Shown: positions 1-9,528 of the stretch, piece after piece | Layout: each line of letters starts with the position of its first letter | Position numbering within the stretch: position 1 is the first letter of the stretch | Assembly: GCA_002695005.1 (NCBI GenBank) | Contig: NZNT01000006.1 | Span: 1-64,000, forward strand | Direction of reading: 5' to 3' | Source: Maritimibacter sp. | GTDB lineage: Bacteria > Pseudomonadota > Alphaproteobacteria > Rhodobacterales > Rhodobacteraceae | Length of the DNA stretch: 64,000 nt | The notes under the pieces: model-generated | Told to the model about the DNA's origin: nothing | Seen by the model: only the letters and a program-made list of their open reading frames with translations | The model's database searches: none | Translations under genes and position numbers: made by a program

Positions 1-33
1 AAACTGATCTGAAAAATTCCGGCGCTTCGCCAT
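1..33 (-). CDS. IS3-family transposase OrfA, N-terminal fragment
   Basis: Only the first 11 codons are inside the window (MAKRRNFSDQF). This opening, basic then NFSDQF, is typical of IS3-family OrfA proteins, the helix-turn-helix DNA-binding half of the OrfAB transposase. A GAAGGGA ribosome site lies about 9 nt before the ATG at position 33 (minus strand). The call rests on this short match and on the IS end beside it; the rest of the gene is beyond the left edge. Confidence 0.6.
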   Translation of the reverse strand, partial: MAKRRNFSDQF

Positions 34-99
34 TCTCGTATCCCTTCAAAGGTTTGGGATACACCTTAGCTGACTGTCCAGTTTTCTGGGACCACTTCA
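1..99 (-). mobile_element. End of an IS3-family insertion sequence (runs off the left edge)
   Basis: Read on the minus strand from position 99 the sequence begins TGAAGTGGTCCCAGAAAACT and continues GGACAGT, which has the TG start and the ACTGGACA core typical of IS3-family terminal inverted repeats. Forty nucleotides further in, a ribosome site (GAAGGGA) precedes an ATG at 33 that opens an OrfA-like reading frame leaving the window. The upstream methyltransferase reading frame runs straight into this end and stops 10 codons inside it, as expected for an insertion. The other end, the target duplication and the transposase body lie outside the window, so exact family group and activity are unknown. 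Confidence 0.75.
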
Positions 100-374
100 A
101 TGCGCTCTGTCGCTTCGGCAAGCGCTACTCTATCCGTCTCGTAGCCATAGACTTCAACAGGACCCTCGAGCCGAGCCAAGAGAGCAAGAAGCAACTCACC
201 GTGCCCGACGGCAGGATCAAGGAGCCTGATAGGTCGGCCCCCCGAGAGGTCTGCCGAGGCCATAATACGATCGGCAACAAAATCGGCGAGAGGACGAGGT
301 GTGTAAGTCACCCCGTCCGATTTTACTTGGTCTACGTCGCCATACCGTTTCGTAGCGCTTACCATATGAGCCAT
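100..374 (-). pseudogene. DNA adenine methyltransferase (N6_Mtase type), truncated by IS insertion
   Basis: About 92 codons of a class I DNA methyltransferase remain. A YTPRPLADF segment like the GVYYTP motif before motif I of type I/IIG N6-adenine methylases is followed by the S-adenosylmethionine loop LLDPAVGHGELLLALL (motif I) and by YETDRVA (motif II, the acidic ligand for the ribose). The frame then enters the IS end at 99 and stops, so the catalytic NPPY motif is missing and the product should be inactive. I chose the ATG at 374 because AGGGTAGAG precedes it; in-frame starts at 422 and 461 have no clear ribosome site. The missing part may lie beyond the IS, outside the window. It could have been part of a restriction-modification or solitary methylase locus. 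Confidence 0.7.
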
Positions 375-579
375 CTCTACCCTGGATCCGCTTGTTGCTT
401 GCCTTTGCACTTCGCCTGTCATGCAGCCTACGTCAAACACGCCGCTGGACCGAGACTGCATCTATGCCGAACTCCCTGCATCTAAAATGCATCTAAAGTT
501 CCCAGCAGTTCCCGGTCCGTTCTCGACAATTCTTAGCGCCAACGAAGTTGCCGCCGAAAACGTAGCCATAAAAACAAGG

Positions 580-2070
<1,491 letters not shown>

Positions 2071-2090
2071 CTATTTCACGGGTGCGCAGG

Positions 2091-2141
2091 ATTGGAAAGG
2101 GGGCGCAGCCCGAATTCACGGGGCTGTGCGCCGTTTCCAAT
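2091..2141. repeat. Long imperfect hairpin between guaB and the isocitrate lyase-like gene
   Basis: Outer arms ATTGGAAA (2091-2098) and TTTCCAAT (2134-2141) are perfect complements. Inside them GGCGCA (2102-2107) pairs with TGCGCC (2127-2132), and a GCCC/GGGC stem follows after a 2-nt bulge, leaving an EcoRI-like GAATTC in the loop. It lies in the divergent promoter region, so it could be a cruciform or operator, an RNA hairpin in a leader of either gene, or a remnant of a repeat element. No T-run follows on either strand, so a terminator is unlikely. Confidence 0.6.
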
Positions 2142-2218
2142 TGAACGCTCCTCTGGACAGTGGACGGAGGCTCTATTGCCGGGCAAAACTGTCGGAAGTT
2201 GCGAAAGGAGTTCGCCCA

Positions 2219-3052
2219 ATGGCCACCGATGTCGGCGCCCGGTTCCGCGCGCTCCACCAGCGTGGGAATCCCTTTATTCTCGCCAATGCCTGGGACGCAG
2301 GTTCCGCGCGTGTTCTGGCCGGCCTCGGGGCCGAGGCCATCGCAACCTCCTCCTCCGCCCATGCCTTCACACTTGGTCGCCCGGACATGGGGCATGTCAG
2401 TCGGGAGGAGGCATTGGAACACGCCGAGGCGCTGGTGCGCGCGGTGAACGTGCCGGTCTCCGGAGATTTCGAGAATGGATTCGCGCAAGACCCAGACGGC
2501 GTTGCGGAAACGGTCCGCCTGGCCTTTGAAGTCGGTCTGGCGGGAATCTCGATCGAGGACACCGACCTGCCCTCACCAAAGCCACACGCGCGTGACCTCG
2601 CCATTGACCGCATCCAGGCGGCTGTCGCTGCCACCCGTGCCCTGCCCCGCGACTTCGTGCTGGTCGCCCGGGCGGACGGGGTGATGAACGGCCAATATGA
2701 CCTGTCCGAGGCCATCGCTCGGGTGCAGGCATACGAGGCCGCCGGGGCCGACTGCGTGTATGTTCCCATGCCGGGCGATATGCGTGCGCAAGCCGAGGTC
2801 TGTGCCGCCGTTACCTGCCCTGTCAACGCGCTCGCCGCCGGTCGCTTCGCCAAGGTGACACGGGCGGAATTCGCGCAGGTGGGCGTTGCGCGCATCTCAA
2901 TCGGCGGGGCGCTGGCGCGGCTGACTCAGGCGGCCATCCTCGACACGGGACGCGCCATGTTCGCGCATGGGGACTTCTCAGCGCTGTCGGGGGGTGCGAG
3001 CGGCGCCGAAATCGACGCGCTCCTTGCCTCTCAGGCTGAGGTCACGTCGTAG
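2219..3052 (+). CDS. Isocitrate lyase/phosphoenolpyruvate mutase family protein
   Basis: The 277-residue protein belongs to the ICL/PEPM superfamily, whose members cleave or form C-C or C-P bonds in 2-hydroxyacids through a Mg-bound enolate (for example methylisocitrate lyase, oxaloacetate decarboxylase, PEP mutase). Visible family features are the N-terminal LANAWDAGSARVLAGLGAEAI, the SSSAHA segment, SGDFENGFA with the Mg-site acidic residues, GISIEDTD, and LVARAD. The KKCGH catalytic loop of true isocitrate lyase is absent, so the exact reaction cannot be assigned. I chose the ATG at 2219 because AAAGGAG sits 9 nt upstream; the longer upstream frame is non-coding. Its 3' end overlaps the convergent flavin monooxygenase gene by 22 bases. 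Confidence 0.88.
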   Translation: MATDVGARFRALHQRGNPFILANAWDAGSARVLAGLGAEAIATSSSAHAFTLGRPDMGHVSREEALEHAEALVRAVNVPVSGDFENGFAQDPDGVAETVRLAFEVGLAGISIEDTDLPSPKPHARDLAIDRIQAAVAATRALPRDFVLVARADGVMNGQYDLSEAIARVQAYEAAGADCVYVPMPGDMRAQAEVCAAVTCPVNALAAGRFAKVTRAEFAQVGVARISIGGALARLTQAAILDTGRAMFAHGDFSALSGGASGAEIDALLASQAEVTS

Positions 3053-4200
3053 TCGTAAATCCAGTCGTAGCGCGACAGCACGCTGTTCGGAGCCAGCTTG
3101 CCGGCGACCCGCAGCGCGTTGTGGCCCACGAAGCGCAGGAGCGGATTGGCGTAATGGTAATTGCGCGCATTCGCATTCGCCGCTTCGATCACGCGCTCTG
3201 CCCGGTGCCGCCGCCTTGCTTGGTAAAGGGCGGGGCCTTCGTCCAGCCCGGCGACCGACAGGCTGTCTGACAGAACCCAGGCATCCTCCAGCGCCATGAC
3301 CGCGCCTTGCGCCATGAAGGGCAGCGTCGGATGTGCCGCATCGCCAAGGATCACCGCCGGACCCTTGTGCCACTGGTCCGCGACCGCGTGCCGGAACAGG
3401 CCCCAGATATGAACCTCTTCCACCCGGTCGATCAACGCGCGGGGCACGGGCGCGAAGGAGGCGAATGCGTTCTTGAGATTCGCTGGATCGTCCCGGTGGT
3501 TCCAGCCTTCTTCGGCCCAGTCTTTGCGTTCCTCGACGGCGACGATGTTGATCTGGCTGCCGTCGCGCAGCGGATAGGTCACGAAATGACGCCCCGGCCC
3601 CATAAAAACCCGCGCTTCCTGCGGCTCGTCACCCGTCGCCGGAATGATCGCCCGCCAGGCGACCTGTCCGGTGAAGAACGGTTGACGTTTCCCGTTGAGC
3701 AAGTGGCGAAGGACGGAATGAAGACCATCAGCACCGATGAGGAAGCCGACCTCCCGCGGGGCCTGACCTTCTATCGTAAGTGTCGCGCTATCGTCCCGCA
3801 GATCCACGTCGCTCACGCGGCAACCGGTTTCGACGCGAACACCCAGTTCGGTCGCCCGGTCCAGAAGGATCGACACAAGGTCGGCGCGATGGACGAGAAA
3901 GAACTCCTGCTGTGGCCGCAGCCCGGCGAGGTCCATGCGCAGCACGCTCTCCCCGGACAGTCCGTCCAGCAAGTGCACCGCCTGAGAGCGCAGGCAACGA
4001 GCGCGGAGTTCATCGCCGACACCGAGCGCATCGAGCACGGCAAGGCCGTTCGGGCTCACCTGTATCCCCGCGCCCACTTCGCGCACCGCGTCGGCCTGTT
4101 CCAGAACCGTCACCGCCGCGCCGCGCATGGCCAGCGCGACGGCGGAGGCCAGCCCCCCGATCCCTGCACCCAGAATACAGATGTCCTGCCCGATCAGCAT
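3031..4200 (-). CDS. FAD-dependent monooxygenase, salicylate/3-hydroxybenzoate hydroxylase-like
   Basis: A 389-residue group A flavoprotein hydroxylase. The order is a Rossmann dinucleotide motif GAGIGG near the N terminus (residues 11-16), an Arg in the active-site strand, the DG motif GADGLHS that contacts FAD and NAD(P)H, and the GD motif LGDAAHPTLPFMAQGA. These enzymes hydroxylate aromatic rings such as salicylate, 3-hydroxybenzoate or 6-hydroxynicotinate. No aromatic-degradation neighbour is present, so the substrate is unknown. The protein has no signal peptide and should be cytoplasmic. It is encoded convergently with the isocitrate lyase-like gene and upstream of nothing obviously co-transcribed. 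Confidence 0.9.
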   Translation of the reverse strand: MLIGQDICILGAGIGGLASAVALAMRGAAVTVLEQADAVREVGAGIQVSPNGLAVLDALGVGDELRARCLRSQAVHLLDGLSGESVLRMDLAGLRPQQEFFLVHRADLVSILLDRATELGVRVETGCRVSDVDLRDDSATLTIEGQAPREVGFLIGADGLHSVLRHLLNGKRQPFFTGQVAWRAIIPATGDEPQEARVFMGPGRHFVTYPLRDGSQINIVAVEERKDWAEEGWNHRDDPANLKNAFASFAPVPRALIDRVEEVHIWGLFRHAVADQWHKGPAVILGDAAHPTLPFMAQGAVMALEDAWVLSDSLSVAGLDEGPALYQARRRHRAERVIEAANANARNYHYANPLLRFVGHNALRVAGKLAPNSVLSRYDWIYDYDVTSA

Positions 4201-4275
4201 GGCGGCTCCGCAAGCAAAAAGGCACCGGGCGCATCGGCCGCGGTGCCTTTGTTAATCATGTCGCATGGCGGACGA

Positions 4276-4752
4276 TCAATCGTCGCGGTGTACTTTTTCC
4301 CGACGCTCGTGGCGTTCCTGCGCCTCAAGGCTGAGGGTCGCGATCGGCCGTGCATCGAGGCGCTTGAGCGAAATCGGCTCGCCCGTCTCCTCACAATACC
4401 CGTACTCGCCTTCGTCGATCCTCCGCAGCGCGGCGTCGATCTTGGCCACCAGTTTGCGCTGACGATCACGGGTGCGCAGTTCCAGCGCCCTGTCTGTCTC
4501 TTCGGACGCGCGGTCCGCGATGTCGGGAATGTTCCGGCTGCTGTCCTGCAGACCCTCGATGGTGTTCTTGCTGTCACCCAGAAGTTCAGACTTCCATTTC
4601 AACAGCTTGATCCGGAAATACTCCGATTGCCGGTCATTCATGAAAGGTTCGTCTTCAGCCGGCTTGTAATGCTCCGGCAGGAAGGTTTCCGCCTTCATCC
4701 CACTCTCCTCTTCAACCCCGGATGCCCGCGTCGCGAATTGGTCGTTGCTCAT
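4276..4752 (-). CDS. dksA: RNA polymerase-binding transcription factor DksA
   Basis: A 158-residue DksA/TraR protein, the RNA polymerase secondary-channel factor that works with ppGpp in the stringent response. A long coiled coil (about 45-112) carries the acidic tip IPDIADRASEE, matching the tip aspartates needed for function. The zinc-finger region reads YCEETGEPISLKRL and keeps only one cysteine (Cys120) of the four in E. coli DksA, as in other alphaproteobacterial DksA proteins. AGGAG lies 8 nt before the ATG at 4752; an internal ATG at 4698 is possible but has weaker support. The gene is divergent from the MoxR gene across a 327-base spacer. Confidence 0.93.
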   Translation of the reverse strand: MSNDQFATRASGVEEESGMKAETFLPEHYKPAEDEPFMNDRQSEYFRIKLLKWKSELLGDSKNTIEGLQDSSRNIPDIADRASEETDRALELRTRDRQRKLVAKIDAALRRIDEGEYGYCEETGEPISLKRLDARPIATLSLEAQERHERREKVHRDD

Positions 4753-5079
4753 TCGGTGCTCTCCTGTCGGGTCGTTTATCCCAGCGTCGGTGGGATGTCA
4801 CTATACAAACCTTGCGCCATGTTCACGTTCTGGGCCATGGTGCCAGCCCCGTTTTCACTCCCAAGGCGCGGTGCTCTTAGACCTCGCAACAAGTGATTAA
4901 AACATAACATTTTGCCGCAGGAGGAGCCAGTCGGGTCCACGACGATTCTGCGCGCGGGTTATGCCCCCAAAAGGCTGGTTATTCAACAACGGCTTCCTGC
5001 CGTCACGTTTCTGGGCCGCGGTCTTGCATCCCCCGTCCCGGCCCGCTTAGGTCGCAACCGAGCCAAGCAGGAGAAACCG
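4753..5079. other. Divergent dksA/MoxR intergenic region
   Basis: No gene is seen. An AT-rich island (about 4892-4913, AAACATAACATTTT) stands out in the GC-rich spacer and probably marks promoters for one or both flanking genes. AGCAGGAG at the right end is the ribosome site of the MoxR gene. No palindrome or terminator was found. Confidence 0.4.
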
Positions 5080-5922
5080 ATGCGCTTTGAGAGCACCGAA
5101 ACCTATGTCGCGACCGAAGACCTTGCCGTCGCGGTCAATGCGGCGGTGACACTGGAACGTCCGCTTCTGGTGAAGGGCGAGCCGGGAACCGGCAAGACCG
5201 AGCTGGCCAAACAAGTGGCCCAGTCGCTCGGCTTGCCGATGATCGAGTGGAACATCAAATCCACCACCCGCGCGCAACAGGGCCTGTATGAATACGATGC
5301 GGTCAGCCGCCTGCGCGACAGCCAGCTGGGCGAGGAACGCGTCCACGACGTCTCCAACTACATCCGCAAGGGAAAGCTCTGGCAGGCATTCGAAGCGGAC
5401 GAAAAGGTCGTCCTGTTGATCGACGAGGTGGACAAGGCCGACATCGAGTTCCCGAACGACCTGCTTCAGGAACTCGACAAGATGGAATTCCATGTCTACG
5501 AGACCGGCGAAACCATCCGGGCCAAACACCGGCCCGTGGTCATCATCACGTCGAACAACGAAAAGGAGCTGCCCGACGCCTTCCTGCGCCGCTGCTTCTT
5601 CCACTACATCAAGTTTCCGGACATGGAGACGATGCGCCGGATCGTCGACGTGCATCACCCCGGCATCAAGGAACAGCTCCTCGCCACGGCGCTGACCCAG
5701 TTCTATGAGATCCGTGAACAGCAGGGACTGAAAAAGAAACCCTCGACCTCGGAAGTGCTCGACTGGCTCAAGCTCCTGTTGGCCGAGGATATGGACCCCG
5801 AAGACCTCAAACGGGACGGGGCGACCGCCCTGCCCAAGCTTCACGGAGCGCTGCTCAAGAATGAACAGGATGTGCACCTGTTCGAACGCTTGGCCTTCCT
5901 GGCCCGGCGCGAGCGCGGCTGA
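5080..5922 (+). CDS. MoxR-family AAA+ ATPase
   Basis: A 280-residue AAA+ protein with Walker A GEPGTGKT (33-40), Walker B VLLIDEVDKAD (111-121), sensor 1 TSNNEKELPD and an arginine-finger region FLRRCFFHY. MoxR ATPases act as chaperones for assembly or metal insertion and usually work with a von Willebrand factor A protein; here such a protein is encoded 2.4 kb downstream on the same strand. ATG 5080 is preceded by AGCAGGAG; the frame upstream is not coding. In Rhodobacteraceae this subfamily commonly pairs with the CoxE-like VWA protein, so the two probably act together, though the client is unknown. Confidence 0.93.
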   Translation: MRFESTETYVATEDLAVAVNAAVTLERPLLVKGEPGTGKTELAKQVAQSLGLPMIEWNIKSTTRAQQGLYEYDAVSRLRDSQLGEERVHDVSNYIRKGKLWQAFEADEKVVLLIDEVDKADIEFPNDLLQELDKMEFHVYETGETIRAKHRPVVIITSNNEKELPDAFLRRCFFHYIKFPDMETMRRIVDVHHPGIKEQLLATALTQFYEIREQQGLKKKPSTSEVLDWLKLLLAEDMDPEDLKRDGATALPKLHGALLKNEQDVHLFERLAFLARRERG

Positions 5923-6213
5923 CCATCTGGCGTGTCCTGCGGGGCACGCCGCACCGGCCTGTCCGGCACGCTCCCGCAAAAAGCCTTAAAACGGCACCAC
6001 TTGCCCCGCGGACTGTTGGAGCAAATGGAAACGATTCGGCCAGAGCACGCGCATACGCCACATTTCCGCCGCAATTCGCGATGGCGCCTAGTTGTTGCGC
6101 ACCCGCGCCCCACCACATCTTGCGGCCCCACTGTTTCCAGCCACGCGACAAACCATTTTTCGCCCCAATTCGGCCATTTTCCGCTTGGGGAATCCGCCCG
6201 CCTGAGCCTAACC
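5923..6213. other. Intergenic region between MoxR and GNAT genes
   Basis: About 290 bases without a credible gene; frames crossing it lack ribosome sites and family features. I see no clear terminator, repeat or operator. It presumably contains the promoter of the acetyltransferase gene. Confidence 0.35.
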
Positions 6214-6711
6214 ATGGAGTCTGCCTGGGGGGGCAAGGAACGGTGTGCCTGTATCGTGTTGGGAGACACTACACAGATTACCGTCCGTGCGCTGACGCGT
6301 GCTGACGAGCCCCAGTGGCGTCGCCTCTGGTCGGAGTATCTGCGGTTCTACGAGAGCGCAGTCGATGAAGAGGTGTACCTGACCACCTTTTCCCGGCTCC
6401 TCTCAGGGGACGAACCGCAACATGCTCTGATCGCCGAGGTCGGCGACCGCCCTGTGGGGCTCGTCCATTACCTCTATCATCGCCACAACTGGCGGATCGA
6501 GGACGTCTGTTACCTGCAAGACCTCTATGCCGAACCCGAGGCCCGCGGCCTCGGCGTGGGGCGTGCGCTCATCGAGGCGGTCTATGCCGCCGCCGACGCG
6601 AACAACACGCCTTCGGTCTACTGGATGACGCAGGAATTCAACACGACAGCACGAACGCTCTACGACCGGATCGGGAAACTCACGCCGTTCATAAAGTACC
6701 AGCGGGGGTAA
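6214..6711 (+). CDS. GNAT-family N-acetyltransferase
   Basis: The conserved part begins ITVRALTRADEPQWRRLW and contains the acetyl-CoA motif A, LQDLYAEPEARGLGVGRALIEAVY (RGLGVGR is the pyrophosphate loop), then the motif B region WMTQEFNTTARTLYDRIG. The length (165 residues from this ATG) is normal for single-domain GNATs. Substrate cannot be told. The start is uncertain: the TTG at 6259 lies nearer the conserved domain and may be the true start; neither has a strong ribosome site. It sits immediately upstream of the DUF2927 lipoprotein gene (5-base gap). Confidence 0.85.
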   Translation: MESAWGGKERCACIVLGDTTQITVRALTRADEPQWRRLWSEYLRFYESAVDEEVYLTTFSRLLSGDEPQHALIAEVGDRPVGLVHYLYHRHNWRIEDVCYLQDLYAEPEARGLGVGRALIEAVYAAADANNTPSVYWMTQEFNTTARTLYDRIGKLTPFIKYQRG

Positions 6712-6716
6712 CGGAT

Positions 6717-8117
6717 ATGAGCGGACACAGAATGATCGTGGGGGCGGTCGCGGGTGCGGCTCTGGTGCTGGCGGGTTGCACAGGTGCACTGCAATCGCCG
6801 GCACCGGATGCGGTAAGCGAAGTGACGGCGCGGCAGGTGAACCTGCCGACCGAGCTTCCGCCCATGAAGGCTTTCAATTCCAGCCGCACCGACGCGCCCG
6901 GACGCCCCAACAGCGAAATCGGCGCGGATTTCCTCGACCTCTCCTTCGAGTTGGAAAGTGGTCGCGCCCTGCCCGTTCTGGCGCGTTTCGAGGGTCCGGT
7001 TACGATCCGGATGACCGGACGCAAGGCGGCGGTACTCGACACCGAACTCAACCGCCTGATCGCGCGCCTGCGCGGCGAGGCGGGCATCGACATCTCGCGC
7101 GTGCCGGCCAATGCCGCCGCCGGTATCACGGTCGAGGTCATCCCCAAGCGCCAACTCCAGTCCCTCGTGCCTGGTGCTGCCTGTTTCGTGGCGCCCAATG
7201 TCTCGGGCTGGCGAGAATACAAGGCCAATCGCCGCACCGAGCAGACCGACTGGACCAAGCTGACCCAGCGCACGCGCATGTCGGTCTTCATTCCCGGCGA
7301 CGTGGCGCCGCAGGAGATGCGGGACTGCCTGCATGAGGAAATCGCTCAGGCGCTGGGACCGGTGAACGACCTCTACCGCCTGTCCGACAGCGTATTCAAC
7401 GATGACAATTTCCACACGGTCCTGACCGGGTTCGACATGCTCATCCTGCGCGCCTACTACGCGCCCGAGCTGCGTTCCGGCATGACGCGCGGACAGGTGG
7501 CGGCCGCGCTGCCCGCCCTGCTCGCCCGCCTCAATCCGGCCGGCGGTGCGGGCACCCCACAGGCGCGCGCCGCGACGCCGCGCGCGTGGAAACAGGCGAT
7601 CGACACCGCGCTGGGCGGCAACCAGCCTTCGACCGTGCGCCGTGCGGCCGCCGGACGGGCCGTGGATATCGCCCGCGCGATGGGCTGGCGCGACACGCGC
7701 CTCGCCTTTTCGCTTTTCGCGCTGGGCCGTCTGAATCTCGGCATCAATTCCGACGTGGCGCTGGCCTCGTTCCGTGAAGCTGAGGCGCTCTACACCGCCT
7801 TGCCCGGCACCTCGCTTCAGGCCGCGCATATGGGTGTTCAGCTCGCCGCTCATGCCTTGTCACTCGGAAATGCCGAGACCGCGATCCGCATCGTGGACGG
7901 CCATCTGGGCGCGGTGCAGTCGGCCCAGAACGCGGCACTGCTCTCGACGCTCCTGATGATCAAGGCCGAAGGGCTGGAGATTCTGGGCCGCGACGCCGAG
8001 GCGCAGCTTGTCCGTCTCGACAGCCTCGGCTGGGCGCGATATGGCTTCGGCTCCGACGCTGAAGTCGGTGCGCGGCTGCTTGAAATCGCCGCCATTTCGC
8101 CGATCAACCGCGGCTGA
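6717..8117 (+). CDS. DUF2927 domain lipoprotein
   Basis: The 466-residue protein starts with a lipoprotein signal (hydrophobic stretch ending LAGC, Cys at about residue 21) and is probably anchored in a cell-envelope membrane. Residues about 70-265 form a DUF2927 domain whose best conserved stretch is DCLHEEIAQALGPVNDLYRL followed by DSVFNDDNF and a LRAYYAPELRSGM segment. The HEEIAQ part resembles a metallopeptidase helix, but no zinc-site proof is visible. The C-terminal half (300-466) is alpha-helical and looks like tetratricopeptide-type repeats. Function unknown. The 5-base gap to the GNAT gene and short spacing to the downstream genes suggest one transcription unit. Confidence 0.85.
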   Translation: MSGHRMIVGAVAGAALVLAGCTGALQSPAPDAVSEVTARQVNLPTELPPMKAFNSSRTDAPGRPNSEIGADFLDLSFELESGRALPVLARFEGPVTIRMTGRKAAVLDTELNRLIARLRGEAGIDISRVPANAAAGITVEVIPKRQLQSLVPGAACFVAPNVSGWREYKANRRTEQTDWTKLTQRTRMSVFIPGDVAPQEMRDCLHEEIAQALGPVNDLYRLSDSVFNDDNFHTVLTGFDMLILRAYYAPELRSGMTRGQVAAALPALLARLNPAGGAGTPQARAATPRAWKQAIDTALGGNQPSTVRRAAAGRAVDIARAMGWRDTRLAFSLFALGRLNLGINSDVALASFREAEALYTALPGTSLQAAHMGVQLAAHALSLGNAETAIRIVDGHLGAVQSAQNAALLSTLLMIKAEGLEILGRDAEAQLVRLDSLGWARYGFGSDAEVGARLLEIAAISPINRG

Positions 8118-8161
8118 TCCCGAACGCTTCCGGGGTCGCCCAGACCCCCGGAGGTATGCCC

Positions 8162-8326
8162 ATGATCGTCCTTGCCTTCGCCGTCTTCGGCGCACTGCTC
8201 GGCGCCTATCAGGCGCGCAAGCGCGGCGGCCAGCGGCTCGACCTCGCCCAGTATGGCGCGGCCTATGCCATGGCGTTTGCCATCCTTGGCCTGTTTGTTA
8301 CGGTCTTCCTCACCCGAGGCCTGTAA
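8162..8326 (+). CDS. Small membrane protein (54 residues)
   Basis: A short frame with a strong ribosome site (CCGGAGG, 7 nt before ATG 8162) encodes a protein with two hydrophobic segments (residues 2-15 and 33-50) joined by the basic loop QARKRGGQRLD. It has no catalytic motif. Position between the DUF2927 lipoprotein and the VWA gene, with a stop at 8324-8326 that overlaps the VWA ribosome-site region, suggests translation coupling in one operon. An ATG at 8156 is an alternative start. Small proteins of this kind are common at this place in Rhodobacteraceae; the function is unknown. Confidence 0.75.
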   Translation: MIVLAFAVFGALLGAYQARKRGGQRLDLAQYGAAYAMAFAILGLFVTVFLTRGL

Positions 8327-8343
8327 CAGGAGCGCCGCCCCCC

Positions 8344-9528
8344 GTGTTCATCCCGTTTTTCGACACCCTCCGCGCCAACAAGGTGCCCGTGTCCCTGCGC
8401 GAATACCTCACCTTTCTCGAGGGCATGAAGGCCGGGCTCACCACCTATGACGTGGAAGCGTTCTACTACCTCGCCCGCGCGGCGATGGTGAAGGATGAGC
8501 GCAACCTCGACAAGTTCGACCGCGCCTTCGCGCAGTCTTTCGAAGGGTTGGAGGCGATCAGCTTCGACGAGGTGCTGGAGGCGGTCGACATTCCGTCCGA
8601 CTGGCTGGAAAAGATGGCCGAGAAACACCTCACGGAAGAAGAACGCGCCGAGATCGAGGCGTTAGGCGGCTTCGACAAGTTGATGGAAACGCTCAAGAAA
8701 CGACTCGAGGAACAACAGGAGCGCCACCAGGGCGGCTCCAAATGGATCGGCACCGCCGGCACCTCCCCCTTCGGCGCATTTGGCTACAATCCCGAGGGTG
8801 TGCGCATCGGACAGGACAAGTCGCGCCATCAACGCGCGACGAAAGTCTGGGACAAGCGGGAATTCCGCAATCTCGACGGCGATGTCGAGCTGGGCACCCG
8901 CAACATCAAGGTCGCGCTCAAGCGTCTGCGGAACTGGGCCCGCGACGGCGCCCATGACGAGCTCGACCTCGACGGAACGATCCGCTCCACCGCCGAGCAC
9001 GGCTACCTTGACGTGAAGACCCGTCCTGAGCGGCGCAACGCGGTGAAGGTGCTGCTGTTTCTCGACGTAGGCGGCTCGATGGACCCGCATATCAAGGTGG
9101 TGGAGGAGCTTTTCTCGGCCGCGCGATCCGAGTTCAAGCATCTGGAATACTACTACTTCCACAACTGCCTTTACGAAGGCGTCTGGCGCGACAATCGCCG
9201 GCGGTGGAGCGAGCAGACCCCGACCTGGGACGTGCTTCATACATACGGGTCAGACTACAAGTGCATCTTCGTCGGCGACGCCTCGATGAGTCCGTACGAG
9301 ATCGCCATGCCCGGCGGCGCGAACGAACACTGGAACGCGGAATCCGGCGCGGTCTGGCTTCAACGCGCCCGGGAACAGTGGCCGGACAATCTCTGGATCA
9401 ACCCATTGCCTGAGACACACTGGCGCTACACCCAGTCCGTCCAGATGATCGACGAACTCTTCTCAGGACGCATGGTGCCCATGACGCTCGAGGGGATCGA
9501 CCGCGGGATGAGAGAACTCGTGAGATGA
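8344..9528 (+). CDS. von Willebrand factor A (CoxE-like) protein
   Basis: A 394-residue cytoplasmic protein with an N-terminal helical region (1-125), a basic middle part, and a C-terminal VWA domain starting near 232. The metal-ion-dependent adhesion motif is LFLDVGGSMDPH: the Asp and second Ser of DxSxS are kept (Asp241, Ser245) but the first Ser is Gly, a variant seen in this subfamily. Such proteins partner MoxR ATPases; one is encoded upstream at 5080-5922. The start is GTG 8344 with AGGAG 11 nt upstream; longer frames run into the lipoprotein gene. The stop overlaps the next ATG (ATGA at 9525). Confidence 0.88.
   Translation: MFIPFFDTLRANKVPVSLREYLTFLEGMKAGLTTYDVEAFYYLARAAMVKDERNLDKFDRAFAQSFEGLEAISFDEVLEAVDIPSDWLEKMAEKHLTEEERAEIEALGGFDKLMETLKKRLEEQQERHQGGSKWIGTAGTSPFGAFGYNPEGVRIGQDKSRHQRATKVWDKREFRNLDGDVELGTRNIKVALKRLRNWARDGAHDELDLDGTIRSTAEHGYLDVKTRPERRNAVKVLLFLDVGGSMDPHIKVVEELFSAARSEFKHLEYYYFHNCLYEGVWRDNRRRWSEQTPTWDVLHTYGSDYKCIFVGDASMSPYEIAMPGGANEHWNAESGAVWLQRAREQWPDNLWINPLPETHWRYTQSVQMIDELFSGRMVPMTLEGIDRGMRELVR

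Noticed and set aside
375-579. Small gene between the methylase remnant and guaB
   Set aside because: Short frames exist but lack ribosome sites and family features. Only a repeated GCATCTA heptamer stands out, too short to interpret.
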